13,453 nucleotides of DNA from Pseudomonadota bacterium (lineage in GTDB: Bacteria; Pseudomonadota; Alphaproteobacteria; Acetobacterales; Acetobacteraceae), in contig JAKBAQ010000050.1 in assembly GCA_021808985.1 (NCBI GenBank), positions 1 through 13,453 of the forward strand. Direction: 5' to 3'. Position numbers and translations under genes: made by a program. Shown piece by piece: positions 11,427 to 13,453 of the stretch; the stretch's first letter is position 1, and each line of letters starts with the position of its first letter. The notes beneath the pieces were generated by a model. It searched no databases and was not told the DNA's origin. It saw nothing but the letters and a program-made list of their open reading frames with translations.

Positions 11427-13453
11427 CTGCGTCGCTTCTGCTTGGGTTTGGATTTATGCGTCCCACGGCCTCGTGGCGCAGAACGCGGGCCGCGCGGGGG
11501 CGCGGTATCGGCCGGGGCGAACAGCAGCCCGCCGGTCACCGGGCGCGCCTCCACCAGGCGCACATCCAGCATCTGGGCCAGTTGATAAGTCCTGCGGGAC
11601 TTCTTGCCGATCAGACTCTGGGTCGCCTCGTCATGCATCCAGAAATCATCCGGCAGGTTCGCCATGCTCAGGAATCCACTCGCGCCACTATCAGGTAAGG
11701 TTACGAATAGACCGAACTTGGTTACTCCCGATACCCGCGCGGTGAACAACTCTCCCACGCGATGTTGTAGGTACAGCGCCAGATAACGGTCAGTGGAATC
11801 GCGCTCGGCCAGCGTGGCGCGGCGCTCACTGGCCGTGATTCGCTGCGCGGTGTCCTCGAACTGCGCGATATCATCCGGCGCGAGCCCGTCCCGCCCGAGC
11901 TTCAGCGCCGTGATGAGCGCGCGATGCACCAGCAGATCCGCATAGCGGCGGATCGGCGAGGTGAAATGCGCGTATCTGGTGAGCGCCAAACCGAAATGAC
12001 CGATATTCTCAGCGGAATACTCGGCCTGGGACTGGCTGCGCAGGATGGTTTCATTCACGAGGCTGGATTTGTCCGTCCCCGCGACAAGTTTCAACACGCG
12101 ATCGAGGTCGCGAGGATGAATTTGATCGCCGGCGGCCAAAGAAATATCGAGTGTTGCCAAAAAGGAACGTAAATTATCCAGCTTCTCCGCGCTGGGCGGC
12201 GCATGCACGCGGTACATGCAGGGCAGGCGGCGCTTTTCCAGCTCCTCGGCGGCGCAGACATTGGCCAGAATCATGAATTCCTCGATCAACCTGTGGCTGT
12301 CGAGTCGCGGGCGGGGGGCGATGCTCTGCACCTGCCCGTCCTCGCCCAGATTCACCTTGCGCTCCGGCAGGTCGAGATCGAGCGTGCCGCGCGCCTCGCG
12401 GGCCGCCTTCAGCGCGGTGAAGGCGGCATAAAGATGCGCATGGCTGCTGGGATCATCCTCGAACTCCGCCTGCACCTGCTCATAGGTCTTGCGCGCGGCC
12501 GAGCGCATCAGCCCGCGTCCGAACTGGTGCGAGAGCTTGGCGCCATGCACGTCGACATGCATTTCCACGAACAGGCAGCCGCGCTCCTCATGCGGCTTGA
12601 GGCTGCACCAGCCGTTGGAGAGCGCCTCGGGCAGCATCGGCACCACCCGGTCTGGAAAATAGCAGGAGTTGCCACGCTCCTTGGCGGATTTGTCGAGCGC
12701 GGAGCCGGGCTTCACATAATGCGCCACATCGGCGATGGCGACGATCAGCCGGTATCCGTGCGAGGCCGGTTCGGCGAACACGGCATCGTCAAAGTCGCGG
12801 GCATCGGCGCCGTCGATGGTGATGAGCGCCACCTCGCGCAAATCCACGCGCTTGCCCAGCGCCGCCGCCTTGGCCTTGGCCGCCTCCTTCAGCGCCGCGT
12901 CGGTAAAATCCATGGGAATGCCATGGGTGGCGATGGCGATGAGGCTGACCGAGCGGGCATCCGTGGCCGAGCCCAGCCGCTCGACGATGCGCGCCGGTTT
13001 CGGCCCCATGAATTTGGCGCCGGGCAGGGGCTCCGCGCGCACGATCTCATCATTCAGCGCGCCCAGCGTCTCGCCCTGCGGCACCAGCCATTCGGCTTTC
13101 TGCCGCCTGTCCGTGGGCTCAATCCGCCCGCCCGCCGCCGTGGGGTGGAACACGCCGACAATGCCGCCCGCCTGCTCGGCCAGGCGCTTGAGCGTGCGCC
13201 CCTCATATTTCTCCGCGCCCACCTGCTTTAGCCGCGCCAGCACCCGCGCGCCGGGCGCCAGCGCCGCCTGGCCGCGCGCCTCGGCGCGCATGAAAATCAC
13301 CGGCGGGCGCCCTGGCCCATCCCACGCCACCGGGCGGGCCAGGGCCTCGCCGTCGCGGTCAATCCCTGTCACTTCCACCACCGCCGTCTCCGGCAGCCGC
13401 CCGGATTCGGTGAATTTCTTCCGCCCGGCGCGCTCCACCACGCCATCGGCCTC
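11423..13453 (-). CDS. rnr: Ribonuclease R (exoribonuclease R), 5' end outside window
   Basis: A processive 3'-5' exoribonuclease that degrades structured RNA and takes part in mRNA and rRNA quality control. 676 residues are visible, and the frame is open to the right edge. It begins EADGVVERAGRKKF, the usual end of the N-terminal helix-turn-helix region, so roughly the first 70-90 residues are missing. The in-frame GTG at 13441 is not the true start. Counting from that GTG: cold-shock-like domains at about 18-195; the RNB domain with active-site aspartates in TIDGADARDFDDAV (208-221), RPRLDSHRLIEEFMILAN (377-394) and ALTRYAHFTSPIRRYADLLVHR (486-507); S1 domain at about 563-632 (FTARVSGVTKFGLFV); then a lysine/arginine-rich tail (649-672) as in other RNase R proteins. 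The stop overlaps the S41 peptidase start. Two short stretches have AT-richer codons than the rest. Confidence 0.96.
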   Translation of the reverse strand, partial: EADGVVERAGRKKFTESGRLPETAVVEVTGIDRDGEALARPVAWDGPGRPPVIFMRAEARGQAALAPGARVLARLKQVGAEKYEGRTLKRLAEQAGGIVGVFHPTAAGGRIEPTDRRQKAEWLVPQGETLGALNDEIVRAEPLPGAKFMGPKPARIVERLGSATDARSVSLIAIATHGIPMDFTDAALKEAAKAKAAALGKRVDLREVALITIDGADARDFDDAVFAEPASHGYRLIVAIADVAHYVKPGSALDKSAKERGNSCYFPDRVVPMLPEALSNGWCSLKPHEERGCLFVEMHVDVHGAKLSHQFGRGLMRSAARKTYEQVQAEFEDDPSSHAHLYAAFTALKAAREARGTLDLDLPERKVNLGEDGQVQSIAPRPRLDSHRLIEEFMILANVCAAEELEKRRLPCMYRVHAPPSAEKLDNLRSFLATLDISLAAGDQIHPRDLDRVLKLVAGTDKSSLVNETILRSQSQAEYSAENIGHFGLALTRYAHFTSPIRRYADLLVHRALITALKLGRDGLAPDDIAQFEDTAQRITASERRATLAERDSTDRYLALYLQHRVGELFTARVSGVTKFGLFVTLPDSGASGFLSMANLPDDFWMHDEATQSLIGKKSRRTYQLAQMLDVRLVEARPVTGGLLFAPADTAPPRGPRSAPRGRGTHKSKPKQKRRR

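Noticed and set aside
9867..11585. 572-codon plus-strand open frame opposite the S41 peptidase gene
   Set aside because: High GC content creates long antisense frames. The protein is repetitive Arg/Gly/His-rich with no motif, whereas the minus strand gives a complete S41 peptidase and the start of the rnr overlap.
12203..13231. 342-codon plus-strand open frame opposite rnr
   Set aside because: It is a shadow of the RNB domain coding region. The minus strand holds all RNase R active-site motifs.
13439..13441. GTG near the right edge as the rnr start codon
   Set aside because: The frame is open upstream to the window edge with family-like sequence (EADGVVER), and RNase R needs a further N-terminal domain. 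The gene is cut, not started here.
1..13453. CRISPR array, tRNA, rRNA, insertion sequence, phage genes or a defence system
   Set aside because: I looked for direct repeats with regular spacers, cloverleaf elements, transposase motifs and terminal inverted repeats and found none. Nearly all the sequence is explained by housekeeping genes.

Overview
The window is GC-rich chromosomal DNA with a core-metabolism gene set and gene order typical of Alphaproteobacteria. The Mg-type HemB, the fused RibB with a decayed GTP-cyclohydrolase half (RibBX), the cysteine-free bL33 and the glyA-nrdR-rib-nusB-thiL order all fit. Rhodospirillales, perhaps Acetobacteraceae, is my best guess. That is an inference from protein character, not from a search. 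I see no insertion sequence, phage gene, CRISPR array, tRNA or rRNA.

Layout. (1) Positions 1-894, minus strand: 5' part of hemB (heme synthesis), running off the left edge. (2) 895-1148: divergent control region holding a perfect FNR/FixK-type box, a Fur/Mur-like imperfect palindrome and hairpins in the hemB leader. (3) 1149-2417, plus: an unusual Nramp-family metal transporter with altered metal-site motifs. (4) 2489-9532, plus: one long, tightly packed run rpiB-glyA-nrdR-ribD-ribE-ribBX-ribH-nusB-thiL. Five of its junctions are 4-base ATGA stop/start overlaps. (5) 9533-9672: convergent gap with two hairpins, one a good terminator for the minus-strand rpmG. (6) 9673-13453, minus: rnr (5' end cut off at the right edge), then an exported S41 peptidase starting at a GTG inside the rnr stop, then rpmG with its own likely promoter.

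How the genes work together. The central run joins pentose-phosphate isomerisation (RpiB, ribose/ribulose 5-phosphate) and one-carbon metabolism (GlyA) to the riboflavin pathway (RibD, RibE, RibB, RibH), which uses ribulose 5-phosphate. It also carries the ribonucleotide reductase repressor NrdR, the antitermination factor NusB and the last step of thiamine diphosphate synthesis (ThiL). No functional GTP cyclohydrolase II is visible, because the C-terminal half of the RibB fusion has lost its zinc cysteines, so a separate ribA should lie elsewhere. The hemB/Nramp region suggests that heme synthesis and metal uptake are set by metal status and oxygen.

Overall this is a mostly ordinary housekeeping region, and I found no convincing undescribed multi-gene system. 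The points most worth checking are the atypical Nramp protein and its possible Fur plus FNR control, the RibBX pseudo-domain, the rnr/S41 coupling and the paired hairpins between thiL and rpmG.
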